This document shows, piece by piece, positions 1 to 8,604 of a DNA stretch of 9,722 nucleotides. The notes under the pieces are model-generated. The model saw only the letters and a program-made list of their open reading frames with translations. It was not told the origin of the DNA and did not search any database. The DNA is from Alphaproteobacteria bacterium (GTDB taxonomy: Bacteria; Pseudomonadota; Alphaproteobacteria; UBA8366): assembly GCA_018665505.1 (NCBI GenBank), contig JABJCS010000356.1, positions 1-9,722 of the forward strand. Direction: 5' to 3'. Numbering within the stretch: the first letter of the stretch is position 1; every line of letters starts with the position of its first letter. The position numbers and the translations under genes are program-made.

Positions 1-978
1 CGAGCCGAAATTCAGATCTCGGCTGCGCCAGAAGATTTTTTTCACGGGATCGAAGCGATGCGCCTCGACGGATTCGATCAATTCTGGGGGCAACGGACCG
101 TGCCCGGCCGTGGTTCCGAAGGTGCCGTCATTCATATGTCGCCCGGCACGCCCGGCGATTTGGCCGACTTCGCCCGGGGAGAGCATCCGCGAATGCCGTC
201 CGTCGAATTTCCGCAATCCTGAAAATGCCACATGATTGACGTCCATATTCAGGCCCATGCCGATGGCGTCTGTGGCGACCATATAGTCGACCTCACCTGC
301 TTCGTACATCGCAACTTGGGCATTGCGAGTGCGGGGTGAGAGAGCACCTAAGACGACTGCAGCCCCCCCTCTTTGCCGACGGATACGCTCTGCCAATTCA
401 TAGACCCTATCGACGGAAAACCCGACGATGGCGCTGCGACGCGGCAATCGGCTTAGATTCGCGGAACCTGCATAGGATAGAGTGGACATCCGCACGCGTT
501 CGTCGATTCGGATGCCTGGAATGAGCGCCCGTAGAATCGGCGCCATTGTATCCGATCCCATGAAGACGGTCTCCGACAGACCGCGAGCGTGCAGCAGCCG
601 GTCGGTGAAAACATGGCCCCTATCAATATCGGCGCAGAGCTGGATTTCATCCACCGCGAGAAACTCCACCGCCCGATCCAGGGGCATCGATTCGACAGTA
701 CAGACAAACCAGCGCGGATTCGGTGGGATAAGCTTTTCTTCGCCAGTAATCAGGGCGACGGATCTGGCGCCTTTCAACGAGACGATGCGGTCGTAATTTT
801 CCCGCGCCAGCAAGCGCAGCGGGAATCCGATCATGCCACTAGCATGACCGAGCATCCGGTCGATCGCGAAATGGGTTTTCCCAGTATTCGTCGGGCCAAG
901 AACTGCCCGCACCGTCCCAGCTTCTTGGTCGGTATTCCAAGATATGTCGAAACTATGGGCGTGTTTTCGACCGCGCAA
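1..978 (-). CDS. Suv3/MgpS-type superfamily 2 helicase, partial (N-terminal 326 residues; 3' end outside window)
   Basis: I translated this frame by hand; it is open from 978 to the window edge with no stop or frameshift. Seen in order: Walker A, GPTNTGKT at residues 28-35; Walker B as a DEIQ box at 110-113 inside AVDEIQLCAD; motif V, ATDAIGMGLNMD at 235-246; and motif VI, QIAGRAGR at 273-280. This set, especially GPTNTGKT with DEIQ and QIAGRAGR, is characteristic of the Suv3/MgpS family of ATP-dependent RNA/DNA helicases. Bacterial members are usually much longer, so roughly the helicase core is present and the C-terminal part is missing. No ATG lies between the upstream in-frame stop (1003-1005) and Walker A. 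TTG at 978-976 is preferred because GGAG at 989-986 lies 7 bases upstream. GTG at 912 is the alternative but would begin only a few residues before Walker A. The gene follows trxA by 67 bases. The exact substrate, and any role in RNA turnover or translation, cannot be read from this part. Confidence 0.9.
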   Translation of the reverse strand, partial: MRGRKHAHSFDISWNTDQEAGTVRAVLGPTNTGKTHFAIDRMLGHASGMIGFPLRLLARENYDRIVSLKGARSVALITGEEKLIPPNPRWFVCTVESMPLDRAVEFLAVDEIQLCADIDRGHVFTDRLLHARGLSETVFMGSDTMAPILRALIPGIRIDERVRMSTLSYAGSANLSRLPRRSAIVGFSVDRVYELAERIRRQRGGAAVVLGALSPRTRNAQVAMYEAGEVDYMVATDAIGMGLNMDVNHVAFSGLRKFDGRHSRMLSPGEVGQIAGRAGRHMNDGTFGTTAGHGPLPPELIESVEAHRFDPVKKIFWRSRDLNFGS

Positions 979-985
979 CGGTGCA

Positions 986-989
986 CTCC
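986..989 (-). promoter_or_regulatory. Shine-Dalgarno sequence for the TTG-started helicase gene
   Basis: On the minus strand GGAG lies 7 bases before TTG at 978-976. It decides the start, because no ATG is available in this frame before the nucleotide-binding motif. It begins one base after the foot of the stem-loop at 991-1027, so folding of that stem could affect ribosome access. Confidence 0.6.
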
Positions 990-990
990 G

Positions 991-1027
991 GCGGCGTACC
1001 GTTCAGTGACTTCGAACCGTACGCCGC
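991..1027 (-). repeat. Strong inverted repeat (stem-loop) between trxA and the helicase gene
   Basis: The arms 991-1004 and 1014-1027 are complementary over 14 positions with one internal mismatch (G opposite G in the minus-strand transcript), around a 9-base loop at 1005-1013. The outer 9 bp (GCGGCGTAC/GTACGCCGC) are perfect. The structure begins 18 bases after the trxA stop codon and ends next to the helicase ribosome binding site. No T-run follows it on either strand, so it does not look like a standard intrinsic terminator. It could protect the 3' end of a trxA message, attenuate transcription, or tune translation of the helicase. The structure is seen directly; the function is inferred. 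Confidence 0.75.
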
Positions 1028-1045
1028 GGAATAATCATCAAATTA

Positions 1046-1366
1046 TCAGATGTTCGACTTTACCCAGTCCTCAAGCTGACTTTTCGGCAAGGCACCGACC
1101 TTCGTCGCTGCGACATCGCCGTCCTTGAATAGCATCAAGGTTGGAATGCCCCGGACCCCGAACTTCGCCGGTGTCGATGGGTTGTCGTCGATGTTCAGTT
1201 TCGCAACTGTCAATTTGTCGGCCAAATCGCTGGCGATTTCTTCTAAGGCTGGACCAATCATCTTGCAGGGTCCGCACCATTCGGCCCAAAAATCCACAAG
1301 AACGGGACCGTCGGCGCCCAAGACGCTGGTTTCAAAATCGTCGTCGCTGACCTGCACGGTGCTCAT
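1046..1366 (-). CDS. trxA: Thioredoxin 1
   Basis: A 106-residue protein, the normal length for a classical thioredoxin. The active site WCGPC is at residues 30-34, in the context [13 protein letters not shown], with redox cysteines 31 and 34. The cis-proline loop GIPT has Pro75, and the typical buried Asp25 is present. In the family, the reduced dithiol reduces disulfides in cytosolic proteins such as ribonucleotide reductase and methionine sulfoxide reductase, and is recharged by thioredoxin reductase. There is no signal peptide, so it should be cytosolic. ATG at 1366 has a GAAGGGA-type ribosome binding site 8 bases upstream. It lies 68 bases after addA and 67 bases before the helicase, the loosest spacing in the cluster. 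A likely promoter overlaps the end of addA, so independent expression is plausible. Confidence 0.97.
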   Translation of the reverse strand: MSTVQVSDDDFETSVLGADGPVLVDFWAEWCGPCKMIGPALEEIASDLADKLTVAKLNIDDNPSTPAKFGVRGIPTLMLFKDGDVAATKVGALPKSQLEDWVKSNI

Positions 1367-1431
1367 ACTATGATCCCTTCGGTAATGATGGCGTTCACGC
1401 GGTATGGCGGATCGCTCTATTCTTATCTTTG

Positions 1432-1460
1432 AATCTAAGAAGCCGGTGTGTGCCGGTCAA
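1432..1460 (-). promoter_or_regulatory. Candidate sigma-70-type promoter for trxA
   Basis: On the minus strand TTGACC (1460-1455) matches the -35 consensus at 5 of 6 positions. It is followed after exactly 17 bases by TAGATT (1437-1432), which matches the -10 consensus at 4 of 6. The -10 box overlaps the addA stop codon TAG at 1437-1435. Transcription would start near 1425, giving a leader of about 60 bases before the trxA ATG. It is the best-spaced promoter-like element I noticed near the start of a gene in the cluster. It rests on sequence match alone and could be chance. Confidence 0.4.
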
Positions 1461-4400
1461 GGAGGCCGTCGCAAATAGGCATCAATATCGGACCTTCCGT
1501 CCATAATAGTGCGGCGCGGAATTTACGCTCGGGCCACACCGCACTCAGCAGCATACGATATATTGCCATTTGGCGCAGATATATTTGCGGAACCTGATCG
1601 GCGGCGGGTGGTATGGGCCGCATCGTTTTATAGTCGACCACAAAGACTTCCTCGTCGGTGACCACCAATCTGTCGACTTGGCCGCTCACCGTTTCGATAT
1701 CCCCTCCGAAACTAACATTACCGGTCAACGCGACTTCCGCACGGCTATCGGGCCCGAATATCACTTCAAATTCAGGGTGTTCCAGCACGTTCATCACTTC
1801 AATGGTCAAGGCTTCGATGTCATCATCGACGAGTTCGTGAAGGGGGCGGGCCAGAAATTTACGGCAAATTTCTCCGCGCTGATCCGGTGCGGCCGTCGGC
1901 AACAATTCGAGCAAGCGGTGCACCAGCAAGCCACGCCGAAATCGATTGGTCCCAGAAACATCAATGGGAGAGCGCACCGACGGCTCCTCCGTACTGGGAC
2001 GCGTCGGGGCCAATGGTTGCGGTGGCGTCGGTTCTTCCGGTGCGGATTGATGGGCCCATTCGAGTAGCTTTACAGGCTCAGACAGGACTGCATCGGGTGT
2101 TTTTGACGAATCGGGAACCCCAGAGTGATGGGTTACCATCGCATATCCATCACCGATCCAAACGTCGGGAGAGATATGCGAGAAATCAAACTCATGCGGT
2201 TCACCGATACGTTCCAGTCCTGCAAGTACCAAATTATACCAACAATTAGGTGCTGGCTCGCTACTGCGTCGTGCACCGCAAATATAGAGACGGTCCTCCG
2301 CCCGTGTCATGGCGACATACAACAAACGGTTATATTCCTCGGTTTCCGCTTGCATCGCCGCCTCCCGCGCGGTGCGCGCCACGGCCGCTTCCATGGCTCG
2401 GCGCGGTGCCCAGAGCGGGATACCGTCGGCCCAATAAATCACGGGCCGGCCACCGGTACCGCCGCCCGGCGCCGAGATTGTATCTGCGAGAATGACGATC
2501 GGCGCCTGCAATCCTTTCGCGCCGTGGACGGTCATGACCCGAACCTCATCGCGGTCGCTCTGCTCCAGATCGCGTTTCACCTCGGTATCTTCGGCGCCCA
2601 CCCAATGCAAAAACCCTTGCAGCGACGGCACGGCGGTTCGTTCGTAAGCGAGTGCAAGGTTGAGAAACTCGTCGAGCGGGTCTTCCGCTTCCACGCCGAG
2701 GCGGGCGATCATCGATTGCCGGCCACTGTTATCAGTTACTGATGGCCGCGTTAAAATATCGGCGAAAAGCTCATAGGGAGGGATAAAATCGGCGCGCGCC
2801 AACAGCGCCGCCAGCCAATCCCGAGCCGCCGCCATGCGCGGATCCTCCGCCGCGGCCGCGATAAGGCGTCGCCATAGGCTGTGCACGCCACGATCGTAGG
2901 ACAATGCAAACAAATCCTCGTCGTCGAAGCCGATCAGCGGGCCCTTCAAGACCGTCGCCAGGGTCAAATCGTCGTCCGGCAACAGCAAAAAATTCGCCAG
3001 CGCCATCAAATCCATGACCGCCAGCTGCTCTGTCAGAACGAGACGGTCGACACCCGCGACGGGCACGCCGATCTCCTTCAAGGCACGCACCAAACGATCA
3101 ACGATGCGGCGGCGGCGGCGCACCAAGATCATGATATCACCGGCACAAACCGGCTGTCCGGTTGCGGCCAGCGTCTCTCGTCCGATCCAGGCTTTGATCT
3201 GCTCCGCGATAACGCCGGCGAGGCGGCTTTCCGGATCGTCCGTCCGTTGCCGTGCCAGAGGCGGTGTCCAAGGCGTTACCTCTTCCGCTTCGGCTGGCTC
3301 CGCCAAGGGCCAGAGCTCGACCCGGCCCTCCGCACAGGTGCGGTGTACATTGTGGCGCAATTGCGAATCCGCCGGCACCACTCCGTTGCGCGCGTCCGCC
3401 CCTTCGAACACGGCATCGACTACCGCGAGAACCGCTTCTGTCGACCGAAAGGACGTGTCGAGTTGAATACTACGCCAGGCCTGTCCCGCCGCATCCGCCC
3501 GCGTAGCGAAATGCGCTCGCACACCCTCGCCGATGGAGGGGTCTGCGCGCTGAAAGCTAAAGATCGATTGTTTGTTGTCACCCACCGAGAATATCGTTCG
3601 TGTCATGTCTTCGCGGGCACCTTCGCCAGAAAAGAATTCCTCCGCGAGAGCGCTGACGATCTTCCATTGCTCTGGGTTCGTGTCTTGAGATTCGTCGATC
3701 AGAATATGATCGAGACCACCATCGAGTTTGAACAAGACCCACGGCGTCATATCCTCACCCGCCAACAGATCGCGGGCGCGGTATATCAAATCGTCGTAGT
3801 CGAGCCGCATTTCCGAAGATTTGGTGGCATTGTAGGCGTCGAGCATCGCCGCACCGAGGCGCAGCAAGGCGGCCGTGCTTCGCGCCGTCACGATATCGCG
3901 AATGGTCTCGCAACACTGCAGCAGCCGCTCGGCCTCGTCGCGCAGAATATCATCGGCCTCCGGCATCGCGTTCAGGACACTTTTGGTCGCCAACCGGGAC
4001 CGTGGCAATCGATCCGCCTTGCGCAGATAAACATCTAAATAAGCATCGAAAGTCGCGATGCGTTGCGCTTGTGATGCTGCCAGCCAATCGGCCAATGCCT
4101 GCCCACTGGATTTATCGGTCTTTCCCGTCCCGTCGAGGAGTGCCGTCGCTGCTTTGCGCAAACCATCTACGTCGAGTTCCGCGTCCCTGCAGGCCGCGCC
4201 TATGACGTCATCGACCGTAAGGTCGCTGGACGCCCCTATCTTCGCGAACACCATTTGTTCGGCCACGGCCAATCCACCGGCATTACTCAATAATTCGGAG
4301 AAACGGCCGCGATCCCGGGCAATCGCGCCCATCAGAAGAGTGAACTGTTCTTCCTGGATATGCGACGTCACTTCACTAAGCGCCTCGGCGAGGATGGGGA

Positions 4401-4914
4401 TACCCCGCGCGGCGACCAATACCGCATCGCGGGCCGTCCGCATTAGCTCCGCCGCGCGGCGTTCATCCATGACTTGCGTCTGTGGCGTGACACCGGATTC
4501 TAACGGGAAGCGCGCCAAAAGCGATTCGCAAAAACTGTGGATCGTCTGTATTTTTAACCCACCGGGTGCATCCAGAACGCGGGCAAATAACTGTCGCGCG
4601 GCCGTCAGCATCGCGACATCGGGCGCCCTGCCGAGCAAGCGAGTCAGGCGGTCGGCGAGATCGGCATCGCTGTCGACCGTCCAATAGGCCAACTCACGGC
4701 GCACTCGATTCGACATCTCCGCCGCCGCCGCCTTGGTGAAGGTGAGGCAGAGAATCCTGTGCGGTGCGGTACCGTTGAGCAGCAAGGTCAGAACGCGATC
4801 GGTCAGAACTTTGGTCTTGCCGCTTCCGGCAGAGGCGGAGACCCAGACACTGGTGTTTGGATCAGCCGCTTGCCGTTGCGCTACATTCGGATCTGTTGGG
4901 GACGTATCGTTCAT
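1435..4914 (-). CDS. addA: AddA, helicase-nuclease subunit of the AddAB double-strand break repair enzyme (alphaproteobacterial type)
   Basis: A 1159-residue protein, the usual length for AddA. The N-terminal half is a UvrD/RecB superfamily 1 helicase: Q-motif region [10 protein letters not shown] (10-19), Walker A ASAGSGKT (27-34), Walker B IDESQD (Asp407, Glu408), then [20 protein letters not shown] and, at 866-874, YVAMTRAED with arginine finger Arg871. The C-terminal part is a RecB-like nuclease with His999, Glu1060, Asp1081 and VDYKT (Asp1094, Lys1096). The 13-residue spacing between the two aspartates fits the RecB pattern, so both motor and nuclease look intact. With AddB it unwinds and resects DNA ends for RecA loading. 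I chose ATG at 4914 because its ATGA overlaps the addB stop. An in-frame ATG at 4944 would add ten residues, overlap addB more, and lacks a well-placed ribosome binding site. The Shine-Dalgarno match at 4914 is weak, so coupling to addB translation is likely. Confidence 0.97.
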   Translation of the reverse strand: MNDTSPTDPNVAQRQAADPNTSVWVSASAGSGKTKVLTDRVLTLLLNGTAPHRILCLTFTKAAAAEMSNRVRRELAYWTVDSDADLADRLTRLLGRAPDVAMLTAARQLFARVLDAPGGLKIQTIHSFCESLLARFPLESGVTPQTQVMDERRAAELMRTARDAVLVAARGIPILAEALSEVTSHIQEEQFTLLMGAIARDRGRFSELLSNAGGLAVAEQMVFAKIGASSDLTVDDVIGAACRDAELDVDGLRKAATALLDGTGKTDKSSGQALADWLAASQAQRIATFDAYLDVYLRKADRLPRSRLATKSVLNAMPEADDILRDEAERLLQCCETIRDIVTARSTAALLRLGAAMLDAYNATKSSEMRLDYDDLIYRARDLLAGEDMTPWVLFKLDGGLDHILIDESQDTNPEQWKIVSALAEEFFSGEGAREDMTRTIFSVGDNKQSIFSFQRADPSIGEGVRAHFATRADAAGQAWRSIQLDTSFRSTEAVLAVVDAVFEGADARNGVVPADSQLRHNVHRTCAEGRVELWPLAEPAEAEEVTPWTPPLARQRTDDPESRLAGVIAEQIKAWIGRETLAATGQPVCAGDIMILVRRRRRIVDRLVRALKEIGVPVAGVDRLVLTEQLAVMDLMALANFLLLPDDDLTLATVLKGPLIGFDDEDLFALSYDRGVHSLWRRLIAAAAEDPRMAAARDWLAALLARADFIPPYELFADILTRPSVTDNSGRQSMIARLGVEAEDPLDEFLNLALAYERTAVPSLQGFLHWVGAEDTEVKRDLEQSDRDEVRVMTVHGAKGLQAPIVILADTISAPGGGTGGRPVIYWADGIPLWAPRRAMEAAVARTAREAAMQAETEEYNRLLYVAMTRAEDRLYICGARRSSEPAPNCWYNLVLAGLERIGEPHEFDFSHISPDVWIGDGYAMVTHHSGVPDSSKTPDAVLSEPVKLLEWAHQSAPEEPTPPQPLAPTRPSTEEPSVRSPIDVSGTNRFRRGLLVHRLLELLPTAAPDQRGEICRKFLARPLHELVDDDIEALTIEVMNVLEHPEFEVIFGPDSRAEVALTGNVSFGGDIETVSGQVDRLVVTDEEVFVVDYKTMRPIPPAADQVPQIYLRQMAIYRMLLSAVWPERKFRAALLWTEGPILMPICDGLLDRHTPAS
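4911..4914 (-). other. ATGA stop/start overlap joining addB and addA
   Basis: On the minus strand the addA start ATG (4914-4912) and the addB stop TGA (4913-4911) share bases in ATGA. No good Shine-Dalgarno sequence precedes addA. This suggests re-initiation by ribosomes finishing addB, which would help match the amounts of two subunits that act as a 1:1 heterodimer. Confidence 0.85.
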
Positions 4915-7892
4915 AGTGCTTCGTCGTCCGGCAAGCCGGCCCATTCCGCGACACGAGCCAGATGGGTGTAGTCGTTAAAACGAGGAGCCTTGGCCGCGTT
5001 GGGGACGGCGGCATAAGGTGTCTCCGGATCGTCGAATGCGGTGATCAACGCCACCAATCCGGCATGAGCGTCCGCCGCGATTTCCGCGAGATCGCCCTTC
5101 ACCTCCTTAATCTCACCGGGTGGTGCACCGCCCGACAATCGCCAGAACGCTAGGCTCGAAACACTATCGGCGGGTAAGGGCGGAAATCCGCCCGCAATTG
5201 CAATCGCGGCTTCAAGCGGCAGCTGCGGTGCAAATCCACTCATCAGGTCGGTCGTTGCGGGCGGTGTGCCGGTCTTATAGTCCAAGATCGCATAGCCACC
5301 ACCTGCCAGGTGGTCGATGCGATCGGCGATTGCGGTCAGCCTAAAAGCATTGTCGCCAGTGCCGATCACGAGTTCGCCGCGAACTTCTGTTTGTGTCTCC
5401 GTAATACCGGTGCGCCGGTGCCGCTCAACCTCGATAAACCACTGCGCGACCCGCTCGAAACGGGGCCACCAAAAGGCATGGACGACGGGGTGGTTTGCAA
5501 TACTCCGGAAGACATCACGTCCGATCGACACCAGGATATCTTCCGCATTGTCCGGCAGAACGCCGGGCACGTCGCGGACGAACCGATCAAGGGTTTTATG
5601 AATGACGGTGCCCCGATCCGCCGCTGCCGGGTCCGCTTCCAACGGGTCCAATGGACCGAGTTTCAAAATATGCCGGGCATAGATCGAATATGGGTCGCGC
5701 ATCCAGGTTTCGATCCGCGTCACCGACAATTGGCGCGGCCGTGCCGCCAGAGGTGGGCGAGGCATGGGAGGATTAATTCGCCGGGGGGCGGTCGGCACGT
5801 CCAATGCGCGCTCCCACTGCAGCCAATATTCGGAGGGCTCGAATGCGCCCTTTGGTGTCGTCGCCATCAAAACGGCATGCAGGCGTGCCAGCCAACGCGA
5901 TGGCACGGTCGGCGAACCACCGGCTTTTTCGGCGCGGGTCAGCAAGACTTCCGGGGCACAGACGGCGATTGCGAAATCATGCGCCGATAAGCCGACGCGG
6001 CGTTCCGGCAGCGGGAGTCCGAATGCGTCCTGCATGGGACGACTCAGCCACGGGTCGGGATCGGGATTGCGCGGCCAATTGCCCTCGTTCAATCCGCCCA
6101 GAATGACCAAATTTGCATTCTGCAACCGGGCTTCAAGCGGCCCCCAGATATGCAATCGAGGGTGACGGCCATATCGCGGACGTACGACCCGCCCCGACAT
6201 CAACGCGGATAGGAGCGCCGGATAGATCGCCGGTGCGATGGATCCAATGACCCGCGCAGCGTCGGTCGCCTCGTCGATGAATTCCGCCAGCGCTTCACCG
6301 TTCTCGCCCGCCCACAGGCGCTCGGCACCGTCGTTCTCGCCATCGCCGGCCAAAGCCTCTACGGCGGCGAAATGGGTGGTCAGCATATCGACCAAAGAGG
6401 CTTCCGGCGCGGCCATCAGCGCGGCGAAGGGAGCGAGAACCGCCTCCAGATCACTGAGCATGTTGTTGACGGCATTTGCCAACTCCAACGGTGTCCTCTC
6501 ATCCAATGCACCCACCAAACCGTCGATGCCCGGCTCCGGACGGGGGCCGCGCAGTGCCCATCGCTCCAACTGGCGGACTTCCTCGCGAAAGGCGTCGCGG
6601 GCCCGACCACAGGCGGCTAAGGGATGTTTTAGCGCCGCCAAGGTCGCGACCGGTGGGAAACGCTCGCGCACCATCTCGGCGACTAGATGAGCGAACATTC
6701 CAGGCGGCGTTTGCGACAAGGGAACACCGGCGGAATCGTCAACCTCCAAATCCCAACGCCGAAGCGCTGCCGCGACACGCCGGGCCAAGCCCCGGTCCGG
6801 GGTGACGAGAGCCGCTGTTTTCGTTTTATCTTCCAAAGCTTGGCGGAGGGCTAGGGCGATCACTTTCGCTTCCTCGGCCTCGCCCGGGCAATCGATCCGC
6901 TCAAGCCCCGTGAGCGCTGCTTCCGGAAGTGCGGGTAGTTCTCGCCACGCTTCGGTCGTGGCCGCGGGCCGCATAACTTCGCTGACGAGGAAACGCCTCT
7001 GGCCGAGAGCGTTCGCGGCGGACTCGGACGAACACGTCTCGTTCCATTCAGCGACATCTCCGGGTGTGAGAGACATCTGCGCCACCAGTCGCAACATGCC
7101 GTATTGTGGATGGGTTTGATCGTCCGCTGCAGCGGCAGCCGTCTCGGCATCGAGGCCACCGTCGAAGCCCGGCAGGACGACGGTGCCACCGGGCAGTTCC
7201 GCGACGCAATGCAGCAAACGGGCAACAGCTGGGATGCTGCCCGTGGAACCCGCAGCAATGACGCGCTCTGTCGGTGGTTCCGCTCGCCATAAAGCGGTCA
7301 GTGCTTCCAGTAGACGGTTCCGGCGATCCGCCGGATCGATGCATCCTTCGGCGGCCAGCGTCTCGGGCCAAATCGTTGTCACGATGCCAAGCAACACGAG
7401 TGTCTTCTGCCAGTGTGTTGCATAACGCTCCGGCACAAGGTCCTCGAGCCGGTCGAAATCCAATCCCTCGGTCTGGACTTGATCCAACAGCCGCGCAAGA
7501 TCGCCCGCCAAATGCGTCGCATGATCAAGTGAGATTCGTTCTCCCTGTGGCGCATGATCGCGGATCAATCGCGCGAGCAGTAACAGGCGACGCATCGACG
7601 GAATTGCCGGTGGGATTTCCTCGCCACCGCCAAGTGGCGTTTCGGCAACCAGGAGTTCGTCCTCATCCGTATCGCCGATGGGCCGCATCGACGGGAGCAG
7701 CATCGGTTGCCCGCCGCCGACTCGCAGAAAGGCTTCGCGCAGTGCTCGGCAACTGCGCCGGTTGGGCAATAGAACGAGGGTATCGGCGAGTTGAAACGGA
7801 TCGCCAGCGGCTTCCTCCAAAAGGCCTCGCGCCAATTTATCGACGAACGACACGCCGGGAGAGATGGTCCGAACGGAAGCCACCTGCGTCAT
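4911..7892 (-). CDS. addB: AddB, second subunit of the AddAB helicase-nuclease (alphaproteobacterial type)
   Basis: A 993-residue protein, near the usual size for alphaproteobacterial AddB. The N-terminal region (about 39-55, TLVLLPNRRSCRALREAF) sits where a helicase would have Walker A but contains no GKT/GKS, so it should not hydrolyse ATP as a motor. GGLNEGNWP (599-607) and the following PDPWLSRPM segment are typical of the AddB/RecC-like scaffold. The C-terminal nuclease has His765 in GTVIHKTL, aspartates in ADRID (about 857-860), and LDYKTG with Asp871 and Lys873. In the family this nuclease cuts one strand while AddA's cuts the other, and the scaffold reads regulatory sites. No cysteine lies at the start of the nuclease (MRDPYSIYAR) or after DYKTG, so the Bacillus-type iron-sulfur staple is absent. 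ATG at 7892 overlaps the murU stop as ATGA; the longer reading from 8051 would overlap murU by more than 160 bases. Confidence 0.96.
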   Translation of the reverse strand: MTQVASVRTISPGVSFVDKLARGLLEEAAGDPFQLADTLVLLPNRRSCRALREAFLRVGGGQPMLLPSMRPIGDTDEDELLVAETPLGGGEEIPPAIPSMRRLLLLARLIRDHAPQGERISLDHATHLAGDLARLLDQVQTEGLDFDRLEDLVPERYATHWQKTLVLLGIVTTIWPETLAAEGCIDPADRRNRLLEALTALWRAEPPTERVIAAGSTGSIPAVARLLHCVAELPGGTVVLPGFDGGLDAETAAAAADDQTHPQYGMLRLVAQMSLTPGDVAEWNETCSSESAANALGQRRFLVSEVMRPAATTEAWRELPALPEAALTGLERIDCPGEAEEAKVIALALRQALEDKTKTAALVTPDRGLARRVAAALRRWDLEVDDSAGVPLSQTPPGMFAHLVAEMVRERFPPVATLAALKHPLAACGRARDAFREEVRQLERWALRGPRPEPGIDGLVGALDERTPLELANAVNNMLSDLEAVLAPFAALMAAPEASLVDMLTTHFAAVEALAGDGENDGAERLWAGENGEALAEFIDEATDAARVIGSIAPAIYPALLSALMSGRVVRPRYGRHPRLHIWGPLEARLQNANLVILGGLNEGNWPRNPDPDPWLSRPMQDAFGLPLPERRVGLSAHDFAIAVCAPEVLLTRAEKAGGSPTVPSRWLARLHAVLMATTPKGAFEPSEYWLQWERALDVPTAPRRINPPMPRPPLAARPRQLSVTRIETWMRDPYSIYARHILKLGPLDPLEADPAAADRGTVIHKTLDRFVRDVPGVLPDNAEDILVSIGRDVFRSIANHPVVHAFWWPRFERVAQWFIEVERHRRTGITETQTEVRGELVIGTGDNAFRLTAIADRIDHLAGGGYAILDYKTGTPPATTDLMSGFAPQLPLEAAIAIAGGFPPLPADSVSSLAFWRLSGGAPPGEIKEVKGDLAEIAADAHAGLVALITAFDDPETPYAAVPNAAKAPRFNDYTHLARVAEWAGLPDDEAL
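7889..7892 (-). other. ATGA stop/start overlap joining murU and addB
   Basis: The addB start (7892-7890) and the murU stop (7891-7889) share ATGA on the minus strand. Only a weak GGA lies about 8 bases upstream of addB. The recycling genes and the repair genes are therefore probably translationally linked, although their functions are unrelated. Confidence 0.85.
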
Positions 7893-8599
7893 TCGTTTGA
7901 TCCGTCGGCGCACATCAACCCCTCCGTTACCGCGAGATCCTCTGGTGTGCCGACATGAAACCAATCCCCGTCGTGAACCAATCCGTACAGCCGACCAGCG
8001 GCAAGTGCTTGGTCGTATAGGCGATTCAAGGAATATCGGGCGACCACGCACTTTTCGAAGAGGCGGGGATGGAGCAACTGCACGCCCATGAACACGAGAG
8101 ATGCGGTCTCTCCCTCGGCGCGCCGTCGCACCCGGTCTGTCGCATCGATGTTAAAATCACCGGCGCCATCATAGCCGACCGCGTTCTCCGTCGGCTGCAA
8201 CAGCAACAACCCATCCATGTCATTGTCCCGCCAAGCCTCGGACAAGCGCTCCAACGCCGGTGGAGATTTATCATTCCAGACGGAGTCGCAATTGATGACG
8301 TAAAACGGCTGCGACCCCAAATGCGGCAGGGCCTTGCAAACTCCGCCGCCGGTTTCCAGCAAATCGTCTTCCGGCGAGAGGACAACGTCGCCCATAGCGG
8401 CGACATGGGAATGAATCATCTCCGCCTTGTAGTGAGAATTGACGATAATTGAAGAGACGCCCGCTGCCCGGCATTTCGCGAATGCCCGGTCCAACAATGT
8501 AATCCCTTGCAGTTCGACTAATGCCTTCGGGCGGCTATTGGTCAGCGGCCGCATCCGGACACCCAACCCCGCCGCCAACACCATCGCGCGTTCGACCAT
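7889..8599 (-). CDS. murU: N-acetylmuramate alpha-1-phosphate uridylyltransferase
   Basis: A 236-residue nucleotidyltransferase of the NTP_transferase family. The N-terminal signature LAAGLGVRMRPLT (8-20) binds the nucleotide and PKAL (24-27) follows. LLETGGG (80-86) is the base/sugar-binding loop, NCDS (103-106) carries metal-binding Asp105, and DWFHVGTPEDL (212-222) closes the site. In the family, MurU couples UTP to MurNAc-1-phosphate to give UDP-MurNAc, bypassing de novo MurA/MurB synthesis and so the fosfomycin target. The adjacent amgK gene makes its substrate, which supports this over a glucose- or mannose-1-phosphate enzyme; those relatives share the same fold and are the alternative. 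ATG at 8599 lies 5 bases after the amgK stop, with AAGG about 9 bases upstream. A second in-frame ATG at 8584 is possible but has no better ribosome binding site. Cytosolic. Confidence 0.9.
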   Translation of the reverse strand: MVERAMVLAAGLGVRMRPLTNSRPKALVELQGITLLDRAFAKCRAAGVSSIIVNSHYKAEMIHSHVAAMGDVVLSPEDDLLETGGGVCKALPHLGSQPFYVINCDSVWNDKSPPALERLSEAWRDNDMDGLLLLQPTENAVGYDGAGDFNIDATDRVRRRAEGETASLVFMGVQLLHPRLFEKCVVARYSLNRLYDQALAAGRLYGLVHDGDWFHVGTPEDLAVTEGLMCADGSNE

Positions 8600-8604
8600 C
8601 CCGT

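Noticed and set aside
991..1027. The trxA-helicase stem-loop as an intrinsic terminator
   Set aside because: The stem is strong enough, but neither strand shows the run of T that should follow it. It is reported as a stem-loop of unknown role.
336..1128. Plus-strand open frames opposite the helicase gene (336-524, 482-796, 589-1128)
   Set aside because: The minus-strand frame through this region encodes an uninterrupted set of helicase motifs from 978 to the window edge, so these plus-strand frames are shadows.
2881..4038. A 385-codon open frame on the plus strand, opposite addA
   Set aside because: It lies wholly inside the addA helicase region, antisense to confirmed motifs such as the DESQD box. 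The translation is rich in Arg, Gln and His and shows no recognisable domain. It is a codon-bias shadow in GC-rich DNA.
4915..4944. Extension of AddA to an ATG at 4944
   Set aside because: It adds ten residues that look like antisense-type coding from addB and has no Shine-Dalgarno sequence at proper distance. The ATGA start at 4914 fits the layout of the operon.
5310..5990. A 226-codon open frame on the plus strand, opposite addB
   Set aside because: It is antisense to the AddB nuclease domain (positions 5282-5600 encode the conserved His and DYKTG), has no family signature, and has no spacing or ribosome binding site suggesting expression.
7893..8051. Extension of AddB to an ATG at 8051
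   Set aside because: This would add 53 Arg-rich residues overlapping murU by more than 160 bases. The ATGA junction at 7889-7892 starts exactly where AddB-like sequence begins.
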